Numbered from the stretch's first letter, positions 47,486 to 57,214 are shown. The stretch is DNA of 64,000 nt from Nostoc indistinguendum CM1-VF10 (GCA_019359215.1 JAHHHS010000014.1:1-64000), one strand, 5' to 3'. The notes: generated by a model not told the origin, from the sequence alone. Made by a program: numbers and translations.

Positions 47486-48550
47486 ATGAATACTTTATTG
47501 TTCCCCGTAATCCTTGCTGGTGGTAAAGGTGAACGTTTTTGGCCTCTGAGCCGCAAAGACCGACCTAAGCAATTTTTAAGTCTTGATGGTAGCTCTAGAA
47601 GTTTATTACAAGCAACCGCCGATCGATTGATTGAACTCGGTGGCGGGTGGGATTCCTTGTGGGTGATTACTTCTAGTCAGATAGCTGAAGGGGTAAGACA
47701 ACAATTACCTGATCTACCAGTTGCAAACTTACTGATTGAGTCGGAAGGCAGAGACACTGCCGCAGCCGTTGCTTGGACAAGTTTAGAAATCAAACAGCGC
47801 TATGGAGAAGACGCTGTTATTGGCTTTTTCCCTGCTGACCACTGGATTGCTGATCAAGAGGCGTTTGCACACACATTAAGCGCGGCTACGCAACTTGCAG
47901 CAAGCACAGCAGCGATCGTTACACTGGGGATCAAGCCTACTTTTCCATCAACCGGTTACGGCTACATTGAACAAGGTGAAAAAATAGGTAGCTTTAATGA
48001 GTTGCCAGCTTATCACGTCAATCGTTTTACTGAAAAGCCCAACCGTGAAACGGCAGAAACTTTTTTATCCACGGGACGTTTTAGCTGGAATAGTGGAATG
48101 TTCGTTTTTCGGGCAGGGGTTGTTCTCAAGGAACTACATACCCATGCGCCAGAAATTATCGAACCTTTAGAACAACATGGCCCTTATATCTATCCCCAGT
48201 TGCCTAAGAAGAGTATAGACTATGCGCTAATGGAAAAGACAACTCTAGCATACGTTTTGCCAGTTGATTTTGGTTGGGATGATTTAGGAGATTGGAATGC
48301 GATCGAACGCTTACTTAAAACAGAGGAGAATCCCAATGTGGAACTGGCTACGCACGTAGGGCTAGATACGCAGGGTGCAATTATTTATGCCTCAAATCCA
48401 GAGGATGTAGTTGTTACAATTGGTTTAGAGGACGTGGTGATTGTGCGCGATCGCAATGTCACCCTCGTTGTTAAAAAAGAACGTACCCAGGAAATCAAGC
48501 AGATCCTTAAAATTCTCCAAAGCGATTCCCGATTTACTGACCTGCTATAA
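47486..48550 (+). CDS. Mannose-1-phosphate guanylyltransferase
   Basis: 354 residues from ATG 47486; a GTG four codons upstream (47474) is possible. The nucleotide-binding signature ILAGGKGERFWPLSR and the FTEKPN sugar-phosphate motif (NRFTEKPNRETA) identify the ManC/CpsB guanylyltransferase family. The C-terminal cupin isomerase of bifunctional ManC is absent, so it only makes GDP-mannose. This is the second GDP-mannose-type transferase in the window, unrelated in layout to the 986-3514 fusion. Divergent from the LCP gene, with UbiB-like kinase next on the same strand after a repeat. Confidence 0.9.
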   Translation: MNTLLFPVILAGGKGERFWPLSRKDRPKQFLSLDGSSRSLLQATADRLIELGGGWDSLWVITSSQIAEGVRQQLPDLPVANLLIESEGRDTAAAVAWTSLEIKQRYGEDAVIGFFPADHWIADQEAFAHTLSAATQLAASTAAIVTLGIKPTFPSTGYGYIEQGEKIGSFNELPAYHVNRFTEKPNRETAETFLSTGRFSWNSGMFVFRAGVVLKELHTHAPEIIEPLEQHGPYIYPQLPKKSIDYALMEKTTLAYVLPVDFGWDDLGDWNAIERLLKTEENPNVELATHVGLDTQGAIIYASNPEDVVVTIGLEDVVIVRDRNVTLVVKKERTQEIKQILKILQSDSRFTDLL

Positions 48551-48629
48551 AAGTTAAAACCCTTGGCAGAGGCGAAAAAGTCTATTTTTCCATTATAACT
48601 TGACTGTCGAAAAGCAGAGCATTGAAAGA

Positions 48630-48740
48630 GGCAGAGGGGCAGGGAGCAGAGGGGAAACTAATTTTTTATTCTCCCCCTTGCCCCCCGCCCCCGCTCCCTG
48701 CCCCCATTCCCCCCTCCCCCCCTCCCCACTCCCCACTTCA
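48630..48740. repeat. G/C-rich tract ahead of the UbiB-like gene
   Basis: Starts with 'gaggcagaggggcagggagcagagggg' and continues as its pyrimidine complement 'ccccttgccccccgcccc...', so the two halves can fold back on each other. The tract is open in the frame of the next gene and would add 48 Pro/Ser/Gly-rich residues if translated. Confidence 0.65.
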
Positions 48741-48743
48741 AAA

Positions 48744-50390
48744 ATGTTCCTCACCCAAACTGTTCCCCGTCAACGAGAAATTCTTGAAGTATTCCTTCGC
48801 AATGGCTGGGACTATATGCGAAGGTTACTTACTGGTGGTAAAGCTGATGAACCCCAGCTACCTACACCTGCGGTTTTAAAAAATATCCTGGTAGACTTGG
48901 GGCCAGTTTACGTTAAACTTGGTCAGCTACTTTCTACCCGTCCAGATTTACTCAGCGCCTCTTATATTGAGGAACTCTCAACTCTACAAGACGAAGTACC
49001 GCCTGTTCCTTGGTCAGAAATAGAAATAATCCTCCGTAAAGAATTAAAACGTCCACTAGCAGAAACTTTCAGCACAGTTAACCCGATTCCAGTAGCAGCA
49101 GGATCAATTGCTCAGACACATCGAGCTACATTAATAGATGGTCGAGAAGTTGCTCTGAAAGTGCAACGTCCGGGAATTGATCTGACCATTGCCCAAGATA
49201 TTGCTTTAATTCAAGGTATTGCCGACTTAGTAGCGCGGACTGAATTTGGGCAAACCTATGAAATTAAATCCATCGCCGAAGAATTTACCAAAGCTCTAGA
49301 AGCCGAGTTAGATTTTACACGGGAAGCGGGTTTTACAGACCAACTGCGACGCAATTTATCTAAAAGTCGCTGGTATGATCCCACGCAAATAGTGGTTGCG
49401 GAAATTAACTGGGAATTGACCACAGCAAAATTACTGGTGATGGAATGGCTGGATGGAGTGCCGTTCCTGGCGGCGGATTTGAATAATGACCCCAACGTTA
49501 AAGATCCTGCCGAAAAGCGTAAAGAAATAACTACTTTGCTATTTCGGGTATTTTTCCAGCAACTATATATTGATGGCTTTTTTCACGCCGATCCCCATCC
49601 AGGAAACTTGTTTTATCTCAAAGATAGTCGTGTCGCCCTCTTAGACTGTGGCATGGTGGGAAGACTTGATCCCCGCACACAGCAGATATTAACAGAGATG
49701 TTGTTAGCGATCGTTGATTTAGATGCTCAAAGGTGCGCTCAATTAACTTTGCAGCTATCAGATTCTGCTCAACCAGTAATTTTGTCGCGGTTAGAAAATG
49801 ATTACGATCGCATGTTGCGAAAATATCACAATGTCAGCCTAACGCAAATAAACTTCAGTCAAATAATTTATGAAGTTTTACAAGTTGCCCGCAACAATAA
49901 AATTAGATTACCTAGCAATATGGGTTTGTATGCCAAAACCCTAGCAAATTTAGAGGGTGTGGCGCGGACATTCAACCCGGAGCTTAATTTTTTTGATGAA
50001 GTCAAACCATTAATTACAGACTTGTTTCGTCGGCAATTAGTGGGTGATAATCCAGTGCCATCGCTCCTCAGGACAATCTTAGATATTAAAAGTCTCTCTC
50101 TCCAATCTCCCCGCCAAATTGAACTCTTATTAGACCGAGTTACCTCGGAAACCTTACAGTGGAATTTATCGCTGCGGGGGTTAGATGGTGTGCGGCGCAC
50201 TATGGACGATGCGGCTAACCGACTATCTTTTAGTATATTAGTGGGTTCGCTGATTATGGGTGCAGCAATTATTTCCACCAAAGCCCAGACAACTCAGCTA
50301 TCTTTTTTAAGTACCACCCTGTTTGCAGTCGCTAGTTTATTAGGTTTGTGGTTAATTATTAGTACATTGCGATCAGGACGTTTACGCTAA
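48744..50390 (+). CDS. AarF/UbiB-type protein kinase-like protein
   Basis: 548 residues from ATG 48744; an upstream TTG (48600) would add a repeat-encoded leader and is rejected. Family motifs: KxGQ loop YVKLGQLLSTRPDLL, Ala-rich nucleotide loop AAGSIAQTHRA, VALKVQRPG with the catalytic Lys, and DGFFHADPHPGNL with the catalytic Asp. Two C-terminal hydrophobic segments (FSILVGSLIMGAAIIS, LFAVASLLGLWLI) anchor it. UbiB/ABC1K proteins have ATPase activity and support quinone or prenyl-lipid metabolism, in cyanobacteria plastoquinone and tocopherol related. Several paralogues usually exist per genome, so I give no symbol. Confidence 0.88.
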   Translation: MFLTQTVPRQREILEVFLRNGWDYMRRLLTGGKADEPQLPTPAVLKNILVDLGPVYVKLGQLLSTRPDLLSASYIEELSTLQDEVPPVPWSEIEIILRKELKRPLAETFSTVNPIPVAAGSIAQTHRATLIDGREVALKVQRPGIDLTIAQDIALIQGIADLVARTEFGQTYEIKSIAEEFTKALEAELDFTREAGFTDQLRRNLSKSRWYDPTQIVVAEINWELTTAKLLVMEWLDGVPFLAADLNNDPNVKDPAEKRKEITTLLFRVFFQQLYIDGFFHADPHPGNLFYLKDSRVALLDCGMVGRLDPRTQQILTEMLLAIVDLDAQRCAQLTLQLSDSAQPVILSRLENDYDRMLRKYHNVSLTQINFSQIIYEVLQVARNNKIRLPSNMGLYAKTLANLEGVARTFNPELNFFDEVKPLITDLFRRQLVGDNPVPSLLRTILDIKSLSLQSPRQIELLLDRVTSETLQWNLSLRGLDGVRRTMDDAANRLSFSILVGSLIMGAAIISTKAQTTQLSFLSTTLFAVASLLGLWLIISTLRSGRLR

Positions 50391-50551
50391 AGTCTATGTG
50401 TTGTGCTTGAGTAATGCCCACCACAGTAAATCATGATATGTCACTGGCGAAAATCCCTGCTTTTATCTTTGGAACCACAGATAAATAGGGTTAAACACCA
50501 GTGATTTATGTGTGTTTACCTGTATATATCTGTGGTTCTAATATAAAAAAT

Positions 50552-51532
50552 ATGTCAATCATCATTGCTGAAAAGCTAAGTAAATCTTACCCGGTAGCGG
50601 TCAAAAATCCGGGTATTAAAGGCACAATCACCCACTTGTTTCGCCGCACCTACCGCTCAATTCAAGCAGTTCAAGATGTTTCCTTTGAAATTGCTCCTGG
50701 CGAAGTTGTGGGGTTTTTGGGGCCAAATGGGGCTGGTAAAACTACCACACTCAAAATGCTTACGGGGCTGATTCATCCCTCTAGCGGTACTGTTGAAGTA
50801 GCTGGACAAATTCCGTTTCATCGTAAAGAAACATTTTTGCAAAAAGTTACCTTGGTAATGGGGCAAAAGCAGCAGCTAATTTGGGACTTACCAGCGCTGG
50901 ATTCTTTGAGAATTAATGCTGCTGTATACAACATCTCTGATAAAGAGTTCCAGCGCCGGGTGGGAGAACTAACAGAGATGCTTTCTTTAGAAGGCAAGCT
51001 TACCCAACCAGTACGGAAGCTATCTTTGGGTGAACGAATGAAGGCGGAATTGCTGGCAGCACTTTTGCACCGTCCTCACGTATTATTCCTAGATGAACCA
51101 ACGCTGGGACTAGATGTAAATGCTCAAGTGGCGGTGCGCGATTTTTTGCGCGACTACAACCAGCGTTATCAGGCTACAGTGCTGTTGACGAGTCATTACA
51201 TGGCTGATATCACAGCTTTGTGTCAACGAGTGCTGTTGATTCACCAGGGAAAACTGATGTATGACGGTAGTTTAGATGGACTACTAGAACGTTTTGCCCC
51301 TTACCGCGAAGTTCATATAGAGTTAGCCCAACCTCTACCGATAGAAAAACTTATGACCTATGGTGATGTGCAACTCTTAGAAGGGCGATCGGTGCATTTT
51401 ATGGTACCAAGAGAGGCGCTCACTCGCATGGTATCTAAGATTTTGACGGATTTGGAGGTAATTGATTTAACAGTTACCGAACCGCCTGTAGAAGAAGTGA
51501 TCGGACGAGTTTTTCAGGCGGGTGTCGTGTAA
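50552..51532 (+). CDS. ABC-2 type exporter ATP-binding protein
   Basis: 326 residues from ATG 50552 (MSIIIAEKLSKSYPV); the frame is open to 50501 but the extra residues do not look like protein. Walker A GPNGAGKTT, signature LSLGERMKAELL (variant of LSGGQ), Walker B VLFLDEPTLGLDV and switch His in LTSHYMAD. It belongs to the ABC-2 group with a C-terminal extension (VEEVIGRVFQAG). It pairs with the permease 46 bases downstream. Substrate unknown. Confidence 0.88.
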   Translation: MSIIIAEKLSKSYPVAVKNPGIKGTITHLFRRTYRSIQAVQDVSFEIAPGEVVGFLGPNGAGKTTTLKMLTGLIHPSSGTVEVAGQIPFHRKETFLQKVTLVMGQKQQLIWDLPALDSLRINAAVYNISDKEFQRRVGELTEMLSLEGKLTQPVRKLSLGERMKAELLAALLHRPHVLFLDEPTLGLDVNAQVAVRDFLRDYNQRYQATVLLTSHYMADITALCQRVLLIHQGKLMYDGSLDGLLERFAPYREVHIELAQPLPIEKLMTYGDVQLLEGRSVHFMVPREALTRMVSKILTDLEVIDLTVTEPPVEEVIGRVFQAGVV

Positions 51533-51578
51533 TTAGTGCTGAGATAAGTAGAGTTGCCAAGAGGAAAATGCACCATAG

Positions 51579-52367
51579 ATGAAAAAATTTATTAGAAAAG
51601 CTCTAACTTTGCTGTTAGTATACTACGCCTATATGGTTGAGTATCGAGCAGAACTAATCTTATGGGTTTTGGCTGGATCTTTACCGATCATCCTCATGGG
51701 TATCTGGATACAGGCAGCACAAGGCGGGCAGTTTGGGCTATCACCTGTGGATTTTGCGCGTTACTTTATCACGGTTTTCATTGTCAGGCAACTTACAGTT
51801 GTTTGGGTAATTTGGGAGTTTGAAAGAGAGGTCGTGGAAGGCAAGCTTTCGCCCAAGTTACTACAGCCACTCGACCCAGTATGGCATCACGTTGCATCTC
51901 ATATTTCTGAAAGATTTGCTCGTTTAACATTTACTTTTTTATTAGTAGCATTATTTTTTATTCTTTATCCCCAGGCTTTTTGGGTACCAAGTTTGAGTAG
52001 ATTTTTGCTGTTTATCTTGGCGGCAGTGCTAGCTTTTGCTTTGCGGTTTACGATTCAGTACACCTTTGCCATGTTCGCCTTTTGGACAGAACGGGCTAGC
52101 GCTTTAGAAAATTTTTGGTTATTGTTTTATCTATTTTTATCTGGTTTGATAGCACCTTTAGAGGTCTTTCCAGAACCTGTGCAGAAAATAGTGATGTTTA
52201 CGCCTTTTCCCTATTTGATTGATTTTCCTGCGAGTCTTTTGGTAGGGCTACCCGTGGATATAGGGCAGGGATTTGGGTCAATGGTGGGATGGATATTAGT
52301 ATTTTTGGGTGCGAATCGTTTGCTATGGCGTGCGGGTTTAAAGCGGTATTCTGGGATGGGAGCTTAA
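51579..52367 (+). CDS. ABC-2 type permease
   Basis: 262 residues with six membrane helices and the ABC-2 family look (MVEYRAELILWVLAGSLP, LSGLIAPLEVFPEPVQ). Same strand as and 46 bases after the ATPase, so a two-gene exporter operon. I recall that homologous systems have a second permease next to the first; none follows here, so the partner may be encoded elsewhere or the permease may form a homodimer. Confidence 0.86.
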   Translation: MKKFIRKALTLLLVYYAYMVEYRAELILWVLAGSLPIILMGIWIQAAQGGQFGLSPVDFARYFITVFIVRQLTVVWVIWEFEREVVEGKLSPKLLQPLDPVWHHVASHISERFARLTFTFLLVALFFILYPQAFWVPSLSRFLLFILAAVLAFALRFTIQYTFAMFAFWTERASALENFWLLFYLFLSGLIAPLEVFPEPVQKIVMFTPFPYLIDFPASLLVGLPVDIGQGFGSMVGWILVFLGANRLLWRAGLKRYSGMGA

Positions 52368-52521
52368 ATAATTTAACATTCAACTAAAAAATCCCATCCA
52401 ATGATTTGGCTAAGTACAGCTTTGCGTCAAACCGTGCAGAATTGAGGATAATGAAACGTAGAGGGTACGCAAATATTTGATATGTGGCAATTTTTTCGCT
52501 ACGAATTTATAAAATCATGTA

Positions 52522-52952
52522 CTAAGTTGAGGAAGCTTGAATACTACTGATAAGTCCATGCAATTCGTCTAAAGTATTTAGCGTTTTAAATCTTCGCTTA
52601 ATTACCTCTAGTTGCTCTAAATCATAAATTTGAGAGATTTCTGGCATCAGTTGCAATCCCTCAGCACCAAATTTTATCTCCAAAGCGAGTTCAATGCCTG
52701 AGAGTATCCCTTCTCGCCGTCCTTCTCGCCGTCCTTCTTGCCTTCCTTCTTGCCGTCCTCGTTCTTCCCCACGTTGTTCGCCCTCTCTCAAAATTTGCTG
52801 ATACCAGGGAGGTTCGCGTAACACTGCCATATCCCTTCGGAGTTAATAATTTCTCCGCATACAATATCGGGAATTTTCGTTACCCATTTTACCCAATTTT
52901 CGGGTGCGAGGCTGATTAATCGCTTGGTGCTAATATCTGCTGCTTTAGCCAT
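52522..52952 (-). pseudogene. Rpn-family (PD-(D/E)xK) nuclease gene with internal deletion
   Basis: Two parts of one family lie back to back in different frames. From ATG 52952 about 40 codons read MAKAADISTKRLISLAPENW then VKWVTKIPDIVCGEIINSEG, the conserved N-terminus. The next part, frame-shifted, begins MAVLREPPWYQQILREGEQR (52830) and runs 102 codons through the charged RxEGRREG coiled tail to its natural end. The nuclease core of about 170 residues that should lie between is missing. So an internal deletion with loss of frame destroyed the gene. The C-terminal piece could still be translated from its own ATG, but would lack the nuclease. Confidence 0.75.
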
Positions 52953-53046
52953 AGGGGATGTAGATGACCATAGTTGTAGTTTATGACTAAAGTGATGATA
53001 TCTATCATGGGTTACGCCTATGCACTAATGTACTTTACTAGAGATT

Positions 53047-54768
53047 TTATAAATTACTTGGTATCGTCTTAAACTTTTCTGCCGTTCCCAAAGAATAATC
53101 TTCTAACTTAAAATCAGCAAAAGGCTTCTTTTCTAACCTATCTCGTAATGCTTCGTCGATAATTACGCCTGCTGATTGTTTTTTAACGCCAATAATTATA
53201 ATACTTCTCTGATATTTGGTTAAATCCTGATTTGCCTGACAATCACTCCGTTGAAATTGTCCCAAATTTAATATCCGATAACCTTTAATGCTTGGTGTAT
53301 TAATAAATATTCTTTTTACTAAAAATTGGATTTGTTTGGAACGTTCTAGAGCCATTCGTTCTTGAACTTCTATATTACCTTTACAAGAAGCTGTGCCTAC
53401 AGAAATAATCTCACTAGGATCTTCCATGAGATTCTGTATATCTTCTTGCTCTAAGCTCAACTTTAAAAGGTCAAGACTAATAATTTCATCATTATATTTT
53501 ATTTGAAAATTGCTACCTAAAAGCCATTTATATTCTAGTGATAAAACAGCTATATTAAATTCGGCTACTTTCCCCTGGCTATCTCTACCTTCTTGATAAC
53601 TAAAATAATCAACTTTACCTTTTTTTTGGGAAGATTGACCGTAATTTGAACTGACAGGAAATTTTGATGTTCGCGTTCCTAAAGCCACTATACTAAGTAA
53701 TGCTAATATCAATAGCAAAGTTGCAAAAAACTTAAGTAGTGGTACTTCTTCTGGCTGTTTTTGTGGAGAAAATGAAGTTTTAGCAATTGGTGATGGCAAT
53801 TGCTCGATATCACAATCTTCCACTAAATTAAGATTTTCAGTAGTAGTTTTTGCTAGTTGGGTTTCAATTTCTTCTAAGCGTTGTAAAATTTCCTGAGTAT
53901 TGCCAGGACGCTTTTCTATATCCGGTGCTATTAGCCAATCAATTAAATTCAATAGTAAGGGTGAGATATAGATAGCATGATTGTGCCAGTGCAATAAATT
54001 TTGCTGGACATCATACATATCTAAAGGATGGTATCCTGTAAGTAAAAATACAAATGTGCGTCCCAGGGCAAAGAAATCTGATTGCGGTACTGCTTGAGCA
54101 TTCATTTGTTCGGGAGCGCTGTAGCCAGATGACATTAGTGCTGTCATCCCCTTGCCCTTACTAATTTGGTCTGGGTCGGTTCTATCAATTTTAATGGCGG
54201 TGCCAAAATCAATCAGTGCCAAATCCCCCCAGCCCTTCCCAAGGGGTGATCGAATCATGATATTAGATGGCTTAATATCTCGATGCAGGTACTGTTTACC
54301 ATGCACTAAATCCAAAATCTCTACCAATTGTTTTAACCAAGCTAAAGCCTGTTGTTGGGAAATAGGATGATTCTGCTGCTGTAGCCACTGTTCTAAGTTG
54401 TACCCATCGATTTTTTCCATTGCAATGCAATGCAACACTAAACCATTTCGAGTTTGATACTGGAAGTAACTATCCTCTTTAGGAATGCCGGGATGCTTGA
54501 GTTGTCCCAATACGGTTACTTCTTGTTGAAATAGTTCTACTGATTTGGCATCGGCAGATAGCTCCTCTTTGAGTATCTTGAGGATTTTAGGGGTATCTTG
54601 TTCATACACTTCATAAACTTTACTAAATCCTGTTTTGTCACTCAAGAGGTACATTACCCGATAACGCCCTAGCAATTCTAAATGGGAACCACAACTTTGA
54701 CAAAAGCGATTTTGATAATTATCCGGGTTATTTGGTTTAGGGCAAACAGGATTGATACAAAGGCTCAT
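53047..54768 (-). CDS. Ser/Thr protein kinase with N-terminal 4-Cys motif
   Basis: 573 residues. Cys4, Cys9, Cys23 and Cys26 form a small zinc-ribbon-like motif typical of a cyanobacterial kinase group. The kinase domain (about 33-300) has the catalytic loop HRDIKPSNIM and DFG in LIDFGTAI, while the glycine-rich loop is weak (LLSDKTGFSKVYEVYE). A disordered segment and a membrane helix (LLKFFATLLLILALLSIVAL) at about 342-361 lead to an outside domain of about 200 residues. That domain contains IISVGTASCKG and ERSKQIQFLVKRIF, loosely like OmpA-type peptidoglycan-binding domains. Probably an envelope-linked signalling kinase. Substrates unknown. Confidence 0.87.
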   Translation of the reverse strand: MSLCINPVCPKPNNPDNYQNRFCQSCGSHLELLGRYRVMYLLSDKTGFSKVYEVYEQDTPKILKILKEELSADAKSVELFQQEVTVLGQLKHPGIPKEDSYFQYQTRNGLVLHCIAMEKIDGYNLEQWLQQQNHPISQQQALAWLKQLVEILDLVHGKQYLHRDIKPSNIMIRSPLGKGWGDLALIDFGTAIKIDRTDPDQISKGKGMTALMSSGYSAPEQMNAQAVPQSDFFALGRTFVFLLTGYHPLDMYDVQQNLLHWHNHAIYISPLLLNLIDWLIAPDIEKRPGNTQEILQRLEEIETQLAKTTTENLNLVEDCDIEQLPSPIAKTSFSPQKQPEEVPLLKFFATLLLILALLSIVALGTRTSKFPVSSNYGQSSQKKGKVDYFSYQEGRDSQGKVAEFNIAVLSLEYKWLLGSNFQIKYNDEIISLDLLKLSLEQEDIQNLMEDPSEIISVGTASCKGNIEVQERMALERSKQIQFLVKRIFINTPSIKGYRILNLGQFQRSDCQANQDLTKYQRSIIIIGVKKQSAGVIIDEALRDRLEKKPFADFKLEDYSLGTAEKFKTIPSNL

Positions 54769-54931
54769 GACTGGCTTATCCGTACTTTAACAGTTATCAG
54801 TTATTAGTGAATGCTGATAACTAATGACTGATTTAACAGGAACGCAGATGCGTAGCTACTTGTTGCTAGACATCGCTCCTATTAATTCTTCTGTTGCCGG
54901 ATGATAATCCCGTCCAATAATTGATTTTCTA

Positions 54932-55768
54932 TCAGTGTTCTGCCAAGAAAGCTGCTACAGTTTGGTTAAATGCCTCTGGTTGTGTCAAAAACGGCCAATG
55001 ATTGCCAGGAACTTGGCAAATGCGTAGGTTTTTAAGATAGGTTTTGTAGGGTTGAATTTGCCAATCTTGACGGTTCAATCCTTGTTTTGGCTGGACGAAA
55101 ATGGCAGGAGTGTCAAGGGGAATTGTAAAACCAGGCACTTGCATTACTGCTTCAAAAATGCCGTCGCGGGCAGCTATGGTAAATTTGCTGCCCCAACTAC
55201 CATCAAGTTTTTGTTCTATTCCTGCTTGGAAAACTTGCTGCTGTAAAGAACTCCATCCTTGATATTGCTTTAACTGCCGTGCTTGTTTTTCAGCTTCTTC
55301 ATAACTGGCAAAGGGGCCGATGCTTTTGAGAAAAGGTAAGAAGCGATACAACATAGGGAAAGTTACCCTGAAAAGGCTGGGCATTTTCCAAATGAAAATT
55401 GGATCGACCAGAATTATACTCTGCAAACGCTTTGGGTTTTGCCTTGCCCAGATAGCGGCTAATTTGCCTGTCCACGAATGACTGACAATATGGGCAGAAG
55501 TCCATCCAAGATGATCCATGAGTGCTTCGAGGTCTGCGATCGCACTTTCAAAGCTATAATCTCTCTCAGGTTTACTACTTTGGCCATGTCCGCGCATATC
55601 TGGTGCGACTATGTGGTCGTCTGCTGCTAAATAATCTCCTAAACTAGACCACACTAGAGCATGATCGCCTAAACCGTGTAACAACAGTAAAGGTTCTCGC
55701 CCTTGGTTCCACTCTAAATAAGAAAGTTGGATATCAGGCTTTGATAAAGTTTTACGTACAGGTATCAT
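54932..55768 (-). CDS. Alpha/beta-fold hydrolase
   Basis: 278 residues. The oxyanion region is LLLHGLGDHALVWSSL, the nucleophile elbow is IVSHSWTGKLAAIWA (Ser in S-H-S-W-T, a variant of GxSxG), and the catalytic His is in VPGNHWPFLTQPEAF at the end. An acidic residue for the triad lies in the region of FVQPKQGLNRQD. All three elements look usable, in contrast to the hydrolase at 4592. Family members range over esterases, haloalkane dehalogenases and epoxide hydrolases; the substrate is not predictable. Alone on the minus strand. Confidence 0.83.
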   Translation of the reverse strand: MIPVRKTLSKPDIQLSYLEWNQGREPLLLLHGLGDHALVWSSLGDYLAADDHIVAPDMRGHGQSSKPERDYSFESAIADLEALMDHLGWTSAHIVSHSWTGKLAAIWARQNPKRLQSIILVDPIFIWKMPSLFRVTFPMLYRFLPFLKSIGPFASYEEAEKQARQLKQYQGWSSLQQQVFQAGIEQKLDGSWGSKFTIAARDGIFEAVMQVPGFTIPLDTPAIFVQPKQGLNRQDWQIQPYKTYLKNLRICQVPGNHWPFLTQPEAFNQTVAAFLAEH

Positions 55769-55866
55769 TGCACATCCACCAATGAAGAGATAGTTTCGCG
55801 TTTATATATTACTGCGAAAGAAGATGGAGGGCGCCGTGAGATGGGACTTAACAGCTATAACTAAAA

Positions 55867-56787
55867 TCAACTTTTCTCATAGGTCAAATTACTTGAATGC
55901 GATCGCGCATTTGGAGTTAGAGTAATTAAATCGTCTATATTACGTTTCATTGTTTCGCAAATCGCATCTAGGGGTAAGTCGTTAGGGTCGTAACCAAAGG
56001 GGTTTTCTATCTCCAGCCCGATGGCTTCAATCCCAAATACTGTAAAGCCAACCAAAGCAGCAATTAAACCTGTCCACCAACCCAGAGTATCCACTATTTG
56101 AAAGGGTAACAGGAAACAATATAGTACCAATAATTGCTTAAGATGAATGGAATAAGCTAATGGCATAGGTGTTTTTAAAATACGTTCGCAAGCTCCTAAA
56201 TTATCCACAAGGTTATTCAATAATTCTTGCATAGATGTCAACTGGTAGCTATTAAGGCAATTGCGATGATACTGCTCCTGTAAATAATCTCCTATCCAAA
56301 AGGCAACCTCTATAGGAGGGTTATTCATAATCTTCAATTTTATATACTTACTAGATGGCATTAAGTCTTCTAGCTCCCTATTGACTGCTTCTCCCCGTAA
56401 ATGTAATTTAGTTGTCACAGCAAAAGCTACCAATAAATTTAATGCTGTAATTTTATTGCCCTTATCTTCTGGAGATATTTCGTCAATAGATACCCAAATT
56501 TGCCGGGCCAAATTTCGGATGTTATTTACTAGAGATCCCCAGCATTTTCTCCCTTCCCAAAATCGCTCATAAGCAGTATTAGTGCGAAATACAAGTAACA
56601 AACCTAAAACAATACTAGGAATAACACTGCCTAAAATAGGTTGGGATACAGGCATTTTAAAATGATAAAGCAGAGAAATCAAAAATCCGAAAGCTCCGCA
56701 CCATAAAATATGTTTGTAAATTGCTTTGACAACTGAACCTTTAAATTGTAATATTTTGCCTTGCCATGTGCTTTTTTCGGCTGCCAT
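55867..56787 (-). CDS. Bestrophin-family chloride/anion channel
   Basis: 306 residues with the prokaryotic bestrophin (UPF0187/YneE) layout: an N-terminal helix LWCGAFGFLISLLYHF, the conserved LLVFRTNTAYERFWEGRKCWG loop region, then a C-terminal half with paired helices (WTGLIAALVGFTVFGIEAIG) and the family motif ENPFGYDPNDLPLD. Bestrophins form pentameric anion channels; in cyanobacteria and chloroplasts they are implicated in thylakoid membrane-potential balance during photosynthesis. Confidence 0.88.
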   Translation of the reverse strand: MAAEKSTWQGKILQFKGSVVKAIYKHILWCGAFGFLISLLYHFKMPVSQPILGSVIPSIVLGLLLVFRTNTAYERFWEGRKCWGSLVNNIRNLARQIWVSIDEISPEDKGNKITALNLLVAFAVTTKLHLRGEAVNRELEDLMPSSKYIKLKIMNNPPIEVAFWIGDYLQEQYHRNCLNSYQLTSMQELLNNLVDNLGACERILKTPMPLAYSIHLKQLLVLYCFLLPFQIVDTLGWWTGLIAALVGFTVFGIEAIGLEIENPFGYDPNDLPLDAICETMKRNIDDLITLTPNARSHSSNLTYEKS

Positions 56788-57182
56788 ACAGTCACCCTAA
56801 GATAATATTTAGTGATCCGATAGATTAAATATCGATACTTTAAAAATAATAACTATAGTAATAGCAAAATTGGCAAAGACGATACTGTAATAAGTACTGT
56901 TGCGGAGATCACAAGATATGCTGACAGTAATGACTGTATCTTACCTTCGAGCGTATTGCTTTCTGCTATGTAAAAGTCAAAAGCAATGCTACGCAGCTAA
57001 TTGTAAATAAATGTAAAGATTACTTGGTAGCCGCATAAATCCCGCGCCTCACCCAGATAAATCGATAGAGGAAAAGGTACATAGCTATCGATAATGGTCA
57101 TACAGCATTAGCCGCTATGATGTACCCCAGTAAATCAAAAAGTTCTAACCTGTACAAATCCTGCCCTGCAAATTAAACATTC
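56788..57182. other. Intergenic region upstream of an orphan terminator
   Basis: About 395 bases with no protein gene. It holds an 8-base inverted repeat ATCGATAG/CTATCGAT at about 57059-57089 and leads into a plus-strand terminator at 57183. It should also contain the promoter of the bestrophin gene (minus strand). Confidence 0.5.
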
Positions 57183-57214
57183 AGACATAACTTATTTAGT
57201 TATGTCTTTTTTTT
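57183..57214 (+). terminator. Strong orphan plus-strand terminator
   Basis: AGACATAACT (57183-57192), loop TATTT, AGTTATGTCT (57198-57207) then eight T. The T-run is on the plus strand only, yet no plus-strand gene precedes it for almost 5 kb. A short non-coding transcript from the preceding spacer is possible. Confidence 0.65.
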
